From: Mucilaginibacter pineti
GTDB lineage: Bacteria; Bacteroidota; Bacteroidia; Sphingobacteriales; Sphingobacteriaceae
Direction: 5' to 3'
Assembly: GCF_900101875.1 (NCBI RefSeq)
Contig: NZ_FNAI01000004.1
Coordinates: 124,001-188,000 of the forward strand
DNA: 64,000 bases
In this document: in pieces, positions 15,669 to 23,963 of the stretch
Position numbering within the stretch: the first letter of the stretch is position 1
Layout: the number at the start of each line of letters is the position of its first letter
The notes under the pieces: model-generated
Seen by the model: only the letters and a program-made list of their open reading frames with translations
What the model was told of the DNA's origin: nothing
Database searches by the model: none
Program-made: the position numbers and the translations under genes

Positions 15669-17420
15669 CTATTGTTCGTCGGTGTCCTTATCGGCAACTT
15701 TTTTACCTGCCATAGCTAATACGGGTTTACCAATAACTTTGTAGTTACCTTCGCCTTTAAGGATGGATGCCAGCTGGGTTTTATCCTGCATGGTTTTCAC
15801 TGCCTGGGCAAGTTCATCATCGTACTTAAAGTTGGCTTCGTAGCGGCCCTTTTCGTAATAATAGCGGGATGAGATCTCGTTTTCCAACACCTGTTTTATT
15901 TCGGTTTTGTGCAGCTGCAGATCATTCTTTTTGCTGGCCATCAGTTTCGATTTCAGGATATCGTATTCGGCCTGTATCTCGGGGAATTGTTTTTCCTTGG
16001 TAGCCTCTGTTTTAAGGCTGTTGAGTACTTTTTCGGAATTGGTGGTGTAGCTATAGTTTTTATCAGACACGTATTTTACAAAATCACCGTAATCCGTATC
16101 AGAAAGGGTGAACGTGCGCGCATCGTTTATTTTAGCGTGTTTATCACGGTAAATGGTAGCGTAATCAAATACCAGCAGCTTGCCTACCAGTGCCTGTGTT
16201 ACGTTGGCAAATTTTTCCTGCTTAATAAAAATATCGGGGTAAATACCGCTGCCGTCGTAAACCGAGCGGCCATTTTTCGTTTTAAACTCATGTATAAGCG
16301 AATCGGCTACTTTTACTACGCTGCCATCGTCCTTACGGTGGGTGTAATCAAGCTCCTGGATGCAACGGCCGGACGGTACATAGTACTTGGCGATGGTAAT
16401 TTTCACCAGGCTGTTATAAGGCAGGTTAAACGTTTGCTGTACCAACCCTTTGCCGTAACTGCGCTGACCAATAATAATCGCCCTGTCCAGATCCTGTAAT
16501 GACCCGGCAACAATTTCTGATGCCGATGCCGAATGACTATTAACCAACACTACCAACGGCAAGTTAGGCTCAAGCGGCGCGCTTACGGTACTGTAGGTAA
16601 AATTTTTATCCTTTACTTTTCCCTTTTGCGATACGATCTCTACATCCTTTTGTACAAACAGGTTCACAATTTTAACGGCTTCCTGCAAAATACCGCCCCC
16701 ATTTGAGCGCAAATCAAGAATAATACCGTTGGGATTGTTCTTTTTTATAGACACTAAGGCATTGGTAACCTCGCTGGCCGAGTTTTCCAGGAATTTATCG
16801 AGCTTAATGTAGCCCATATTACCGTCAACCATGCCTGAGTATGATACATTTGGCTGCTTAATTTCATCGCGGACGAGGTTTTTCTCAAAAGGCTGACTTA
16901 CGTTGTCGCGCTTTAAAAGCAACTTTATGGCTGCACCCTTTGAGCCTTTAAGTAAAAGGCTTACCTGGTCGTTATTTTTACCGCTAAGGTCAATATCATT
17001 TATTTTCAGGATCTGATCGCCGGGGCGCACATCGCCTTTTTGGGCGGGGAAACCGGCAAACACTTCAGATACGTAAACTTTGCCATCGCGGGCAAAAATA
17101 CTGGAGCCTATACCGCCGTATTGTGTGCTTACGTAATGCAGTTTATAATCTTCAATTTCCGATTCGGGAACAAACTCAGTGTAGGGGTCCAAACCGTCCA
17201 GCATGGCATCAACGCCGGTTTTTACCAGCTTGGCCGAGTTTATATCATCAACATAATTAATGTTAACCTCTTTGTATACCGATGCAAAAACATCAAGGTT
17301 CTTCGAGATCTGGAACAGGTCATCATCAAAAGCCAACGCCCCCGCGGCCAGTACCACTATACCGGTAAATAAGCCTATCTTTCTGTATCTTTTAGTGATC
17401 ACCATATCCTTATTCTTCAT
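15669..17420 (-). CDS. S41-family C-terminal processing protease
   Basis: A 583-residue periplasmic serine protease anchored by an N-terminal helix (about 15-30). A PDZ domain follows at about 92-172 (QYGGIGSSIFARDGKVYVSE, then VRPGDQILKINDIDL). The catalytic domain has SASASE at 297-302 for the nucleophile and SYGKGLVQ (Lys324) for the general base, as in CtpA/Prc enzymes. The C-terminal 180 residues are helical and typical of the Bacteroidota form. These proteases trim C termini of envelope proteins. An ATG at 17405 (MVITK) is an alternative start. The gene is followed 53 nt on by a secreted-protein gene with its own leader; no operon is obvious. Confidence 0.92.
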   Translation of the reverse strand: MKNKDMVITKRYRKIGLFTGIVVLAAGALAFDDDLFQISKNLDVFASVYKEVNINYVDDINSAKLVKTGVDAMLDGLDPYTEFVPESEIEDYKLHYVSTQYGGIGSSIFARDGKVYVSEVFAGFPAQKGDVRPGDQILKINDIDLSGKNNDQVSLLLKGSKGAAIKLLLKRDNVSQPFEKNLVRDEIKQPNVSYSGMVDGNMGYIKLDKFLENSASEVTNALVSIKKNNPNGIILDLRSNGGGILQEAVKIVNLFVQKDVEIVSQKGKVKDKNFTYSTVSAPLEPNLPLVVLVNSHSASASEIVAGSLQDLDRAIIIGQRSYGKGLVQQTFNLPYNSLVKITIAKYYVPSGRCIQELDYTHRKDDGSVVKVADSLIHEFKTKNGRSVYDGSGIYPDIFIKQEKFANVTQALVGKLLVFDYATIYRDKHAKINDARTFTLSDTDYGDFVKYVSDKNYSYTTNSEKVLNSLKTEATKEKQFPEIQAEYDILKSKLMASKKNDLQLHKTEIKQVLENEISSRYYYEKGRYEANFKYDDELAQAVKTMQDKTQLASILKGEGNYKVIGKPVLAMAGKKVADKDTDEQ

Positions 17421-17461
17421 TAAGCTTATAAAAATACGAAAAGCTTATCTGCATTTGCAAA

Positions 17462-17803
17462 CTAACCTATGCCTCCGTTAACAATTAAAGAGTATAAAAT
17501 TGACCCTAATACAAATCCTGAGCATACAAATATGAACGCATTTATATACCAGTTTTTTATAAACCAGGGTTTATATGCAATGGTAGTAATTATGCTAATA
17601 ATAAAAAGGGCAAGTATAAAGACTGCAAATTCTAATAAAATATAACCAAATCCATTTTGTTGAACTTGCGAGCTGCCATTATAAATAATAAAAAAAGAAA
17701 TACAAAGGCAAGCAAAAAACAACCCAATTAACCAGGCATATATCTTAACCGGAGCATTATTTATTGGCTTGATTGTTTCGTTCATAACTGCGGGATTTCC
17801 CAT
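17462..17803 (-). CDS. Hypothetical small membrane protein (three helices)
   Basis: A 113-residue protein I do not recognise. Three strong hydrophobic segments lie at about 24-44, 53-78 and 85-108, with few charges between them. The N-terminal 20 residues (PAVMNETIKPINNAPVKI) are soluble. Its G+C content is visibly lower than that of the S41 gene beside it. It ends 41 nt before the S41 start on the same strand. No motif suggests a function. Confidence 0.65.
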   Translation of the reverse strand: MGNPAVMNETIKPINNAPVKIYAWLIGLFFACLCISFFIIYNGSSQVQQNGFGYILLEFAVFILALFIISIITTIAYKPWFIKNWYINAFIFVCSGFVLGSILYSLIVNGGIG

Positions 17804-17865
17804 ACCGAATAAGTCTTTAACAGTTAGTTACTAAACCCCTACTTTATACAAGTAAAAGCGCTTAT

Positions 17866-18081
17866 TTACAGCCTGTTATTATCAATATTCACCAAAGCTT
17901 TTTTAAGGGTGAATACCACATATTCCCTGTTACGGTTCACGAGGTCCATAAGTTTGGTTATCAGCGCTTCTTCCTGGCCTTCGGTGTATTTTAACTGCTC
18001 GTCGCTCAGGTGGTTGTATTTACGTTGAACTTTAATTTTTACGCGTTCCCAATCCTTATTGGTAATACTGATCTCAGCCAT
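17866..18081 (-). CDS. CsbD-like small protein
   Basis: A 71-residue soluble protein. The pattern W-x(2)-(I/V)-K-x-K-x(5)-L-S-D-E-Q-L-x-Y-x-E-G-x-E-E-x-L is the core of the CsbD-like stress protein family: here WERVKIKVQRKYNHLSDEQL is followed by KYTEGQEEALI. The C-terminal helix (EYVVFTLKKAL) is in the usual place. CsbD members are induced by general stress in Bacillus; biochemical role unknown. Single gene with its own leader. Confidence 0.7.
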   Translation of the reverse strand: MAEISITNKDWERVKIKVQRKYNHLSDEQLKYTEGQEEALITKLMDLVNRNREYVVFTLKKALVNIDNNRL

Positions 18082-18253
18082 GATTAAATTCTTTTACGCA
18101 AAAATATAAAAAATACGCATCAGGCAACGTTTAAATATTTGGCTCGTCAATTGATAAGCAAATGCAGGCTTATCACATAGGCTTGTTTTATAAACTAAAC
18201 CGGAGTTGCTGTACCATCAACAAAAAGCACCGGCTCCGTTAAAATTAAAAATT

Positions 18254-18835
18254 ATGAAAAAGTATCTGTTAAGTGCCGCATTACTAATTGCTGTAAGCAT
18301 TAGCGCAAAGGCACAATTCTCATTAGGTGTTAAGGGAGGGGTCAACTTTTCAAAGATCAATACCGATAATTTAAAAGAATCAACACTTACCGGCTACCAG
18401 GCTGGTTTATTTGCCCGGGTTGGCAACAGCCTGTACCTGCAGCCCGAACTTTATTTAAGCGGAACGGGTGGTAAATTTACATCGAGCGATAACGGGCAGG
18501 ACTACAATGCCAAGGTTAGGTTCACCAATTTAAACCTGCCGGTACTGGTTGGTAAATCATTTGGCGAAAAGGATCTTAATTTTAGGATAATGGCCGGCCC
18601 GGTTTACACCTACATTTTAGACAAAAATGAAAGCCTGAGCGGTAACGCATCCGGCGCGGTGGCCGATTTTGGGAATTACAAAAATAGTACCCTGGGTTAC
18701 CAGGTAGGCGCCGGTGTTGATATCGGCTCCATAACCGCCGATCTGCGTTACGAAGGCGGCCTAACTAAGGTCAACGAAAACTTTGGCCAGCGCCAAAACC
18801 TCTGGGCTTTAAGCGTAGGGTTTAAGATATTCTAA
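18254..18835 (+). CDS. PorT-family outer-membrane beta-barrel protein
   Basis: 193 residues from ATG 18254, which begins a signal peptide (MKKYLLSAALLIAVSISAKA, then QFSLG). The mature part is a short beta barrel: FSLGVKGGVNFSKINTDNL, AGLFARVGNSLYLQPELYLS, LNLPVLVGKSFG and a last strand ending LSVGFKIF with C-terminal Phe. This is the porin-family / PorT-like fold (OMP_b-brl_2) of about 190-220 residues that is abundant in Bacteroidota. No substrate or partner can be inferred. A REP element follows at 18893. Confidence 0.88.
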   Translation: MKKYLLSAALLIAVSISAKAQFSLGVKGGVNFSKINTDNLKESTLTGYQAGLFARVGNSLYLQPELYLSGTGGKFTSSDNGQDYNAKVRFTNLNLPVLVGKSFGEKDLNFRIMAGPVYTYILDKNESLSGNASGAVADFGNYKNSTLGYQVGAGVDIGSITADLRYEGGLTKVNENFGQRQNLWALSVGFKIF

Positions 18836-18892
18836 AAGGAAAGGGTATAATGCTTTTTGACCCTACGTGCTGGAAAGCGCAGTTTTAAAAAG

Positions 18893-19013
18893 TTTGTCAT
18901 TTCGAAACGAGGTACGAGTGAGAAATCTTATAAAACTTTGTATGCGGACTATATTTAGTCGATATGTATGAAGTAGAAGATTTCTCACTCGTACCTCGTT
19001 TCGAAATCACAAT
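18893..19013. repeat. REP-like palindromic element, GTCATTTCGA family, copy 2
   Basis: A perfect 31-bp inverted repeat: 18899-18929 (begins ATTTCGAAACGAGG) pairs with 18977-19007; the loop is 47 nt. It shares the outer TTTGTCATTTCGA and the body CGAGGTACGAGTGAGAAATC with the copy at 44582. An A/T-rich hairpin (AAAGGGGTTT with AAACCCTTTT, 19021-19053) follows and may terminate transcription of the bactofilin gene. Confidence 0.9.
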
Positions 19014-19079
19014 AAAAAATAAAGGGGTTTATACTATATGTATAAACCCTTTTTTAATTTCTAATTGAAGACACCGAGT

Positions 19080-19448
19080 TTATCCGTTTTTAACAGGCTC
19101 CATAGTGAGGCGACCGTTGTAAACACCGCCGGTTTCTACCAAAAGGGTTTGGGTCTTTATTTCGCCGGTAATTTTTCCCGAGGCTTTTATTTCTAATGAT
19201 CCGGTTTGGATATCGCCGTTTATGGTGCCGTACACTACAATTTCTTTGGTAATGATGTTACCGGTTACCAGGCCTTTTTCGCCAAGTATCAGGCCCTCAT
19301 CTACTGTAACATCGCCGGTTATTTGTCCGTCTATACGGGCATAAGCGGGTGCTTTTATACCGCCATCAATAATGCAACCTTCGCTTATAAGCGTTGATAT
19401 AGCCTGCAGATCAAGCGCAACTTTATCTTTTTTACCGAAAATAGCCAT
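19080..19448 (-). CDS. Bactofilin (polymer-forming cytoskeletal protein)
   Basis: A 122-residue bactofilin. Residues about 15-110 form a right-handed beta helix with the family signature: ISEGCIIDGGIKAPAYARID, then GQITGDVTVDEGLILGEKG and GTINGDIQTGSLEIKASGKI. Bactofilins self-assemble into filaments without nucleotides and often organise cell-wall enzymes. The M23 peptidase gene lies just upstream on the same strand, a pairing known from several phyla where the two shape the cell. Here the pair is separated by about 180 nt that holds a GTATCAA heptad locus. Confidence 0.92.
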   Translation of the reverse strand: MAIFGKKDKVALDLQAISTLISEGCIIDGGIKAPAYARIDGQITGDVTVDEGLILGEKGLVTGNIITKEIVVYGTINGDIQTGSLEIKASGKITGEIKTQTLLVETGGVYNGRLTMEPVKNG

Positions 19449-19457
19449 AGTTTTTTT

Positions 19458-19620
19458 GTATCAAGTAACGAGTATCAAGTATCAAGATTTTGGATTCTCC
19501 CAACTTGTCGCCAATTCAATTTATGTTCCTTTTGGTATCGGGCATTAGTATAAAGTGACGACTATCAGGTATTTAAACAGAGTAAAAAAATCGTGATACT
19601 TGATACTCGCTACTTGATAC
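19458..19620. repeat. GTATCAA heptad locus 1 (inverted arrays)
   Basis: Left array 19458-19485: four heptads on the plus strand, words 1, 3 and 4 GTATCAA, word 2 GTAACGA. Right array 19593-19620: four heptads on the minus strand, three of type GTATCAA/GTATCAC and one GTAGCGA. Between them, 19548-19575 holds four more degenerate words in register (for example GTATAAA, GTGACGA). The locus lies between the M23 and bactofilin genes. The same word order recurs at 51947-52087. Confidence 0.9.
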
Positions 19621-19630
19621 TACCGCTACC

Positions 19631-20503
19631 TTACTTATTAAGCGTTAAAAAATTAACCGGATTTACAGGTTTGCCGTTTTTACGCACCTCGTAATGCAGG
19701 TGTGCCCCGGTAGAGTGGCCGGTTGAACCTACCAAACCAATTTTATCGCCCACGTTTACATCCTGCCCCTCTTTTACCAGGATGCGCGAAAGATGCCCGT
19801 AAACCGTTTGAAAATTGTTGATATGCTGTATGCGGATACATTTACCGTAGCCATTGCTCCAGCCCGCGAAAACTATTTTACCGCTGGCAGTACATTTTAC
19901 CTCGTCGCCCTTTTTGCCCTTAAAATCAATACCGGGATGAAACTCAGCATTACCAGAATCAAACGGATCGCTGCGATAGCCAAAAAATGAGGTAAAAGAA
20001 GCGATACGCGGATAACCCATAGGCGTAAAAGCGATGGTACCCATTAACTGATTAAGGTAATTGTTGTATAAAGAGTACACCTCTTTATCGCTTAGTTTTT
20101 CGCCTTCGGCATTGTTATCGCCCCCAAGGCCTTTTGTTGAAAAGCCTTTTAAGCCGCGCCTGCGCAGGTAATCATTAATGGTTTTCAATTTACCCTCAAT
20201 GGCCTTAACGTATGATTGCGCACTGCCTGGTTTAACACCGGTTGTATCTGCAACAACTACGGGCGTTGCAACTTTAAGTTTGGTTATCTGTGCCAGCAGC
20301 GCCTGGTTTTGCTGCGCCTGTTGTGTATTTTGCGATCTCAGGTAAATAATACAACCAACCAAAACCACTAAAACCGTTGCTGCGCTTGCAGCATAATGGC
20401 CAAGCCTGTTGAGGTGTTTTGTTTTTATTTGTACAGAACGTGTTGGTTGCTGGTTTTTGTTAATAATAACAACCGTACTGATATCAGATGTTTTTTGTTT
20501 CAT
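19631..20503 (-). CDS. M23-family metallopeptidase, bactofilin-linked
   Basis: 290 residues from ATG 20501-20503 (an upstream TTG at 20512 would add only three). The N-terminal 30 residues are cytoplasmic, a membrane helix lies at about 34-54 (AASAATVLVVLVGCIIYLRS), then a short coiled region and the M23 domain at about 180-285. Zinc ligands are in FHPGIDFKG (H-x3-D) and HLHYEV (H-x-H). M23 enzymes cut peptidoglycan cross-links. With the downstream bactofilin it likely forms a cell-shape module. The end of the protein is typical (NGKPVNPVNFL). Confidence 0.9.
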   Translation of the reverse strand: MKQKTSDISTVVIINKNQQPTRSVQIKTKHLNRLGHYAASAATVLVVLVGCIIYLRSQNTQQAQQNQALLAQITKLKVATPVVVADTTGVKPGSAQSYVKAIEGKLKTINDYLRRRGLKGFSTKGLGGDNNAEGEKLSDKEVYSLYNNYLNQLMGTIAFTPMGYPRIASFTSFFGYRSDPFDSGNAEFHPGIDFKGKKGDEVKCTASGKIVFAGWSNGYGKCIRIQHINNFQTVYGHLSRILVKEGQDVNVGDKIGLVGSTGHSTGAHLHYEVRKNGKPVNPVNFLTLNK

Positions 20504-20700
20504 CAAAATCAAATAATTAGGGTTCGCAATATAAGTAATACTGTCAACAAATCAATACTCATTCTAAATAAACACCTTATTGCCTGATGCTTAGTTGAAA
20601 GCAGGTTAGTCAGCAGATTGTTATTATTGCGTTTTTTAAACGCAAACTGTTAATCATTTCTTATTTTTGTTGTTGAGAAAATCTAAAAAAGAAACATATT

Positions 20701-21111
20701 ATGTATCCAGAATATTTAGTTGCCCCAATGCGGGAAGATTTAACCAGAGTGGGTTTTGAGGAATTAAAAGACGCTGAGGCTGTAAAAAATGCCATTGAAA
20801 GCGAAGGTACTGTATTTATAATGGTGAACTCGGTGTGCGGTTGCGCTGCAGCAAATGCACGCCCGGCAGCACGTATTGCCGCGGCTAACGAAAAACACCC
20901 TGATAAATTAGTTACCGTTTTTGCAGGCATGGAAAAAGACGCTGTTGATACTGCACGTAATTATATGCTGCCTTATCCTCCATCGAGCCCGGCAATGGCT
21001 TTGTTTAAAGATGGCAAGCTGGTACACATTATTGAGCGCCATCAAATTGAAGGCCGCCCTGCCCAAATGATAGCCGATAACCTAATTGGCGCGTTTGAGC
21101 AATACTGCTAA
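20701..21111 (+). CDS. BrxA/BrxB-family bacilliredoxin
   Basis: A 136-residue cytosolic thiol-disulfide protein. It begins MYPEYLVAPMREDLTRVGF and has the active site SVCGCAAANARP with Cys46 and Cys48 (C-G-C), the hallmark of YphP/YqiW bacilliredoxins. These remove bacillithiol or related low-molecular-weight thiols from proteins. Length and the C-terminal PPSSPAMALFKDGKLVHIIE block are normal for the family. A TAnnTTTG-type -7 box lies at 20662-20669, 31 nt upstream of the start. The gene is convergent with the ABC permease across the heptad locus at 21119. Confidence 0.93.
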   Translation: MYPEYLVAPMREDLTRVGFEELKDAEAVKNAIESEGTVFIMVNSVCGCAAANARPAARIAAANEKHPDKLVTVFAGMEKDAVDTARNYMLPYPPSSPAMALFKDGKLVHIIERHQIEGRPAQMIADNLIGAFEQYC

Positions 21112-21118
21112 TTTTTCA

Positions 21119-21250
21119 GGTTAAAGGTAAAAGGCGAAAGGTTAAAGGTTTTAAACCCTTAGCTTTTCGCCTTTTAATTTATATAGTTTTTCTAGTTTAC
21201 CTTTTGCCCTTTTCATTCGGCCTTTCGCCTTTGACCTTTATCCTTTCACC
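21119..21250. repeat. GGNNAAA heptad locus (inverted arrays) between convergent genes
   Basis: Left, 21119-21153: five plus-strand heptads, of which the third is GGCGAAA and others GGTTAAA or GGTAAAA. Right, 21202-21250: seven heptads in exact register on the minus strand, including GGTGAAA, GGATAAA, GGTCAAA and GGCGAAA. The right array ends 8 nt before the stop codon of the permease gene; the left begins 7 nt after the BrxA gene. The locus fills the whole gap and could act as a bidirectional terminator. Confidence 0.9.
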
Positions 21251-21258
21251 TCCTTAAA

Positions 21259-23655
21259 CTATTCCGTCTTCAGGCTTTTCACGGGGTTCATGAGGGCGGC
21301 TTTGATGCTTTGGTAGCTTACGGTGAGCAGTGTTATGGTGATAGCTGCCAGGCTTGTGAGCGCGAAGATCCACCAGGAGATCTCCGAATGGTATTGATAA
21401 CCCTTTAGCCAGCCGCTCATAAAATAATATGCTGTTGGCGATGCAATTACCAGCGAAATTATGATCAGCACCACAAAATCTGCAGATAGCAATCGCCATA
21501 AGTTAAATACCGATGCACCCAATACTTTGCGTACGCCAATTTCTTTGGTGCGTTGCTCGGCCATAAAGGTGGCCATACCAAATAAACCAAGACAGCTTAT
21601 AAATATAGCCAGCATGGCAAATACGCTGGCCAGTTTGCCTACCCGCGTTTCCTGATCGAACTTTTTGGCGTACTCATCATCAGCAAACTTGTAGTCAAAC
21701 GGGGCCGATGGAGCGTATTTTTCAAACACCTTCTGTATTTTATCAAGCGCGTTATGGGTGCTCATATTAGGATTTATCCGTAACGATGCAACACTTGCCG
21801 CGTCGCGGCTGATATAAAATATGGTTTGCTTAACAGGCTCGTACGGCGAACTCATCAGCATATCTTTAATAACGCCCACCACGGTTACATTATGTCCGTC
21901 AGATTTAAGTATTTCGCCAACCGGATTTTTTAAATTCATGAACTTCGCGGCGGCCTCATTTATCACTATCGATGTAGAATCTGTTGCCAGGGCTTTTGAA
22001 AAATCGCGACCGTCCTTAAACTGCCAGCCAACGGTTTTACCAAAATCATAGCTTACACCTATGGTGGCAAAATCATCCTGCATACCTACGGGTTTGCCGC
22101 GCCATTCAAAACCGCTGCTATTGCTCCAAACCTGTGTTACCGGGCTTTCCGATTCGGCCATTTGCACAATCGCGTCAGATTTCAGCAGTTCGTCACGCAC
22201 GGCATTGAAATGGTTGTGAATATCCTCTGTTTTTGATACCACGTATAACAAACCATCTCTGCTGTAACCAACCGGCCTGTTCTTGGCAAACTGAATTTGC
22301 CTGAAAACCACTACCGTACCTATAATAAGTGTAACCGAAACCGTAAACTGCATCACCACCAGCACCTTGCGCGGGATGGCCGCAAAACGCCCCACCTTAA
22401 ACGTGCCTTTCAATACCTTAACCGGGTTAAAAGACGACAGGTACAAAGCAGGGTAACTACCAGCAACCAAGCCAGAAAGGATACTGAACGAAAGCGTTGT
22501 TATCCAAAACCACGGATTAAACCACAATACCGATAGCTTTTTATCGGCCACGTTATTAAACCAGGGCAGTGCAAGCTCAACCAGCACTATAGAAAACACA
22601 TAGGCAAACGCAACCACCAGTAACGATTCCATAAAGAACTGGGTAATAAGCTGCGACCGGATGGAACCCACCGCCTTGCGGATACCCACTTCTTTAGCCC
22701 GTTTCTCTGACCGGGCTGTACTCAGGTTCATGAAGTTGATACAGGCCAGCAGCAGTACAAATACGCCGATAATGCCAAACATCCACACAAACTGAATAGG
22801 ACCGCCGGTTACTATTCCGTTCTTAAATTCCGAATAGAGGTGCCATTTGTTCATGGGATATAAAAAAACCTGAGGCTTAAACTCAGCACCCACTTTATCG
22901 CCCTGGGCGGCAATATTTTCCAGTTTTACGTTTTTAATTTTTGCCGATACTTTGTCTATATCCGCATTGGGTGCAAGCTGCGCAAATATCTGCCATGAGT
23001 TGTTGCCCCAGCGGGTTGATGCCCGTTGTACCCAGGGTTCGCTGCTAACGTACAAATCCCAGGGTGCTAAAAATGTAACCTCCCTGAAACTGGAATTGGT
23101 GGGCATATCTTCAAATACACCGGTTACTTTTACGCTAAATTTACTGTTTATTTTCAGCACCTTATTTATTGGGTCGGCAGTGCCAAAAAGGGTTTTAGCC
23201 AGGGTGGCCGATAACATTATAGATGATGGATCTTTAAGTCCGCTGCGGGTACCACTGAGCATCTTAAGGGTGAGCATATCCGGTGCTTCGGGTTGTGTAA
23301 AGTTCCCCCGCTGCGTAAATTTTTTATCTCCGTAAGAGATGATGTTCTCCGTTGTCCAGGTAGAAAGTACTACATACTTAAAATCGCTCATGTATGATTC
23401 GCGCAGCTTTAAACCCAGCGGGATGGGGTCGGCGGTTTGGGTTAGCACCGTACCGTTAAAGGTTTGGTGCTGCATTACCTGCACTATACGCTCATGATTG
23501 CTAAAATACCTGTCGAACGATAACTCGTCATAAACCCAAAGCCCTATAAGCATGGCAACCGCCATACCTACCGATAGGCCGGCTATATTGATAAACGAAT
23601 GTGCCTTGCTTTTTACCATGTTGCGCCAGGCAATTTTCAAGTAGTTTTTTATCAT
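21259..23655 (-). CDS. ABC transporter permease, MacB/FtsX type
   Basis: A 798-residue inner-membrane protein. It opens with YLKIAWRNMVKSKAHSFINI and a first membrane helix (about 21-41), then a large MacB-type periplasmic core domain. An FtsX unit of three helices lies at about 285-400, a fourth helix near 430-450 leads to a second periplasmic domain, and a second FtsX unit at about 675-790 ends ALMNPVKSLKTE. This eight-helix duplicated form is the usual Bacteroidota FtsX-like permease, often for peptide or antibiotic export or for signalling to a two-component system. No ATPase gene is adjacent. Single gene; divergent from the M1 peptidase. Confidence 0.9.
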   Translation of the reverse strand: MIKNYLKIAWRNMVKSKAHSFINIAGLSVGMAVAMLIGLWVYDELSFDRYFSNHERIVQVMQHQTFNGTVLTQTADPIPLGLKLRESYMSDFKYVVLSTWTTENIISYGDKKFTQRGNFTQPEAPDMLTLKMLSGTRSGLKDPSSIMLSATLAKTLFGTADPINKVLKINSKFSVKVTGVFEDMPTNSSFREVTFLAPWDLYVSSEPWVQRASTRWGNNSWQIFAQLAPNADIDKVSAKIKNVKLENIAAQGDKVGAEFKPQVFLYPMNKWHLYSEFKNGIVTGGPIQFVWMFGIIGVFVLLLACINFMNLSTARSEKRAKEVGIRKAVGSIRSQLITQFFMESLLVVAFAYVFSIVLVELALPWFNNVADKKLSVLWFNPWFWITTLSFSILSGLVAGSYPALYLSSFNPVKVLKGTFKVGRFAAIPRKVLVVMQFTVSVTLIIGTVVVFRQIQFAKNRPVGYSRDGLLYVVSKTEDIHNHFNAVRDELLKSDAIVQMAESESPVTQVWSNSSGFEWRGKPVGMQDDFATIGVSYDFGKTVGWQFKDGRDFSKALATDSTSIVINEAAAKFMNLKNPVGEILKSDGHNVTVVGVIKDMLMSSPYEPVKQTIFYISRDAASVASLRINPNMSTHNALDKIQKVFEKYAPSAPFDYKFADDEYAKKFDQETRVGKLASVFAMLAIFISCLGLFGMATFMAEQRTKEIGVRKVLGASVFNLWRLLSADFVVLIIISLVIASPTAYYFMSGWLKGYQYHSEISWWIFALTSLAAITITLLTVSYQSIKAALMNPVKSLKTE

Positions 23656-23963
23656 GATGCATTATGTTCTAAAAATCAACTTATTAAAATCAGATCTCCC
23701 AATTTACTCATCACATAGTAATATACGTGCCAATATCACAAGTAATTGAAAATGTGAATATTATAAACAATTATTTATTGAAACCGTTCGTATTCGAACA
23801 ATCATGTGTCCGGTTTTACCGGGATGCGCGCTTTATTTCTACGCAGAAATAAAAACGTGCCGCTGTAACATTTTTGCTATTTAAAGGTCTTTACTATTTA
23901 CAGGTAAAATACGTTAATTTGGCCTGTATTAAGCGTGACTGCTTCATTTTTACTAATAACTAT
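23656..23963. other. 308-nt divergent intergenic region with three short palindromes
   Basis: Between the permease and the M1 aminopeptidase. Three perfect small inverted repeats stand in a row: GTTCG-4-CGAAC (23786-23799), CCGGT-3-ACCGG (23810-23822) and TTTATTTCT-4-AGAAATAAA (23832-23853). Otherwise it is A/T-rich, with no open reading frame of note. Confidence 0.6.

Noticed and set aside
23874..23963. N-terminal extension of the M1 peptidase by 30 residues
   Set aside because: A complete signal peptide begins at the ATG at 23964.
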